Positions 63,370 through 64,000 of a DNA stretch of 64,000 nucleotides are shown here, piece by piece. Below the pieces are notes generated by a model. That model saw nothing but the letters and a program-made list of their open reading frames with translations, was not told where the DNA came from and searched no databases. The first letter of the stretch is position 1. Every line of letters starts with the position of its first letter. The stretch spans positions 558,001 through 622,000 of the forward strand of contig CBFFRQ010000018.1 of the NCBI GenBank assembly GCA_965644315.1, in the 5' to 3' direction. Source of the DNA: Caecitellus pseudoparvulus (Eukaryota; Bigyra: Bicosoecida). A program made the position numbers and the translations under genes.

Positions 63370-64000
63370 CTACATGACCAACGCGTTTTGATGGTCACAT
63401 GCTGCCCCAAAGTACCCGGCGAAGCACTTGCAGATCCCGCTGGCCTTGTCGCATGCTCCACGTCCGCTACACTCGAGCTCTTCCGTGTTCCCGACCTGCT
63501 CATAGGGCTCGCCATTGTCATCCACTGCGGTAACGTATGCAACACTTCCTGGTACAGCAGACTCCCCTGTCATTTCAATGAGCTCTTGCGACCCTGGCAG
63601 GCCGACGAAGGTGATGTGGTAGCGGTGAGCTGCAGCCATCGTCTCCTCATCTGCTGTGTACACTCCCGCAATGATCTTGCCAGTGGCCCGCACTTCGACA
63701 CGGTTCAATGTGTCCTCAGGGAAGTCGTTGCGGAGGGCGTACATCAACTGCCCTGCGATGGTGTCGGAGCCGGGCAGGGTTGTCGCCGCCTCTGCCTCCA
63801 CGACGAGGCCCGCGGCGTTGTCAACTGTGTTCAATGGTAGTGTGAGTGTCTGCTTGCGGCCTTTCCAGTCCTTAAAGGCAAATGTCAGATCATGCGCCCC
63901 CTCGGGTTTCAACTCGAACTGCTGCACTGTGTTGTGGCAAGGGCGATCTCCGCAGTGGTTGCGCTGGTTCGTCAATGGGTCATCACCACGCGGACACTCC
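63370..64000 (-). CDS. EGF-like secreted or surface protein, C-terminal part
   Basis: The minus-strand frame runs from the right window edge to a stop at 63370-63372; the 5' part is outside. The visible 209 residues open with CPRGDDPLTNQRNHC, a motif I associate with EGF-like surface proteins of several algal and stramenopile groups. A beta-rich region with DWKGRKQTLTLPLN and QLMYALRNDFPEDTLNRVEV follows, then a classic EGF-like module, ELECSGRGACDKASG with ICKCFAGYFGAACDHQ, near the C-terminus. The protein ends 14 residues or so after it with no membrane anchor or GPI-type tail. Function is unknown; secretion is inferred from the cysteine pattern. Confidence 0.75.
   Translation of the reverse strand, partial: ECPRGDDPLTNQRNHCGDRPCHNTVQQFELKPEGAHDLTFAFKDWKGRKQTLTLPLNTVDNAAGLVVEAEAATTLPGSDTIAGQLMYALRNDFPEDTLNRVEVRATGKIIAGVYTADEETMAAAHRYHITFVGLPGSQELIEMTGESAVPGSVAYVTAVDDNGEPYEQVGNTEELECSGRGACDKASGICKCFAGYFGAACDHQNALVM

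Noticed and set aside
1-64000. Bacterial or giant-virus origin of the window
   Set aside because: Roughly 40 spliceosomal introns, mitochondrial presequences and eukaryote-specific genes such as ALG5, DSCC1 and ZC3HC1 exclude both.

Overview
This is nuclear DNA of a GC-rich, gene-dense single-celled eukaryote. The genes are housekeeping and cilium-type eukaryotic genes. They are interrupted by short spliceosomal introns, mostly 58-120 nt (commonly 65-72), starting GTGCGT or GTGAG and ending YGCAG. Several products carry mitochondrial presequences (ETFA, GATC, a zinc alcohol dehydrogenase). ARMC9- and LRRC51-like genes suggest a ciliate or flagellate cell. The fatty acid elongase, the MpaB-type oxygenase and the EGF-like surface protein suit a flagellated alga or heterotrophic protist, but the sequence does not fix the lineage. 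All three stop codons are used as stops, so the code is standard.

Layout. 0-4.3 kb: a 5'-partial membrane protein, a NAT16/HisAT-like acetyltransferase and a small coiled-coil gene, all +. 4.3-21.1 kb, all -: a 1903-residue acidic coiled-coil protein, ETFA, a tandem universal stress protein, PMS2, a zinc alcohol dehydrogenase and an ARMC9-like protein. 21.6-26.7 kb, +: a nuclear-looking protein with PP1-docking motifs and a tail-anchored MpaB/rubber-oxygenase protein. 26.6-40.5 kb, -: a 1374-residue unknown, ZC3HC1/NIPA, a Ser/Thr kinase, FAN1 and LRRC51. 40.9-47.2 kb, +: a HECT ubiquitin ligase and a WDR47-like protein. 47.3-50.75 kb: an island of dense CTAG-containing repeats on both sides of a broken, unrecognised spliced gene. 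50.9-64 kb: GATC, an unknown 461-residue protein, a polytopic membrane protein, ALG5, DSCC1, an ELO elongase, NR2C2AP, HEATR3/SYO1 and a 3' fragment of an EGF-like protein.

No operon-like pathway is visible. Themes are DNA repair and chromatin (PMS2, FAN1, DSCC1, ZC3HC1), cilium or cytoskeleton (ARMC9, LRRC51, WDR47) and mitochondrial metabolism (ETFA, GATC, ADH). Convergent genes abut or overlap at their 3' ends. Exon coordinates below were deduced by hand from frame continuity, splice dinucleotides and family conservation; each join was checked to total a multiple of three.

Two signals are not explained by the genes. One is an exact tandem element, GAAACG-N5-GAAACG (11-bp period), found five times, plus near and inverted versions, always near gene 5' ends and often inside introns. 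The other is the CTAG-array island at 47.3-50.75 kb, whose right array repeats every 28-30 bp.
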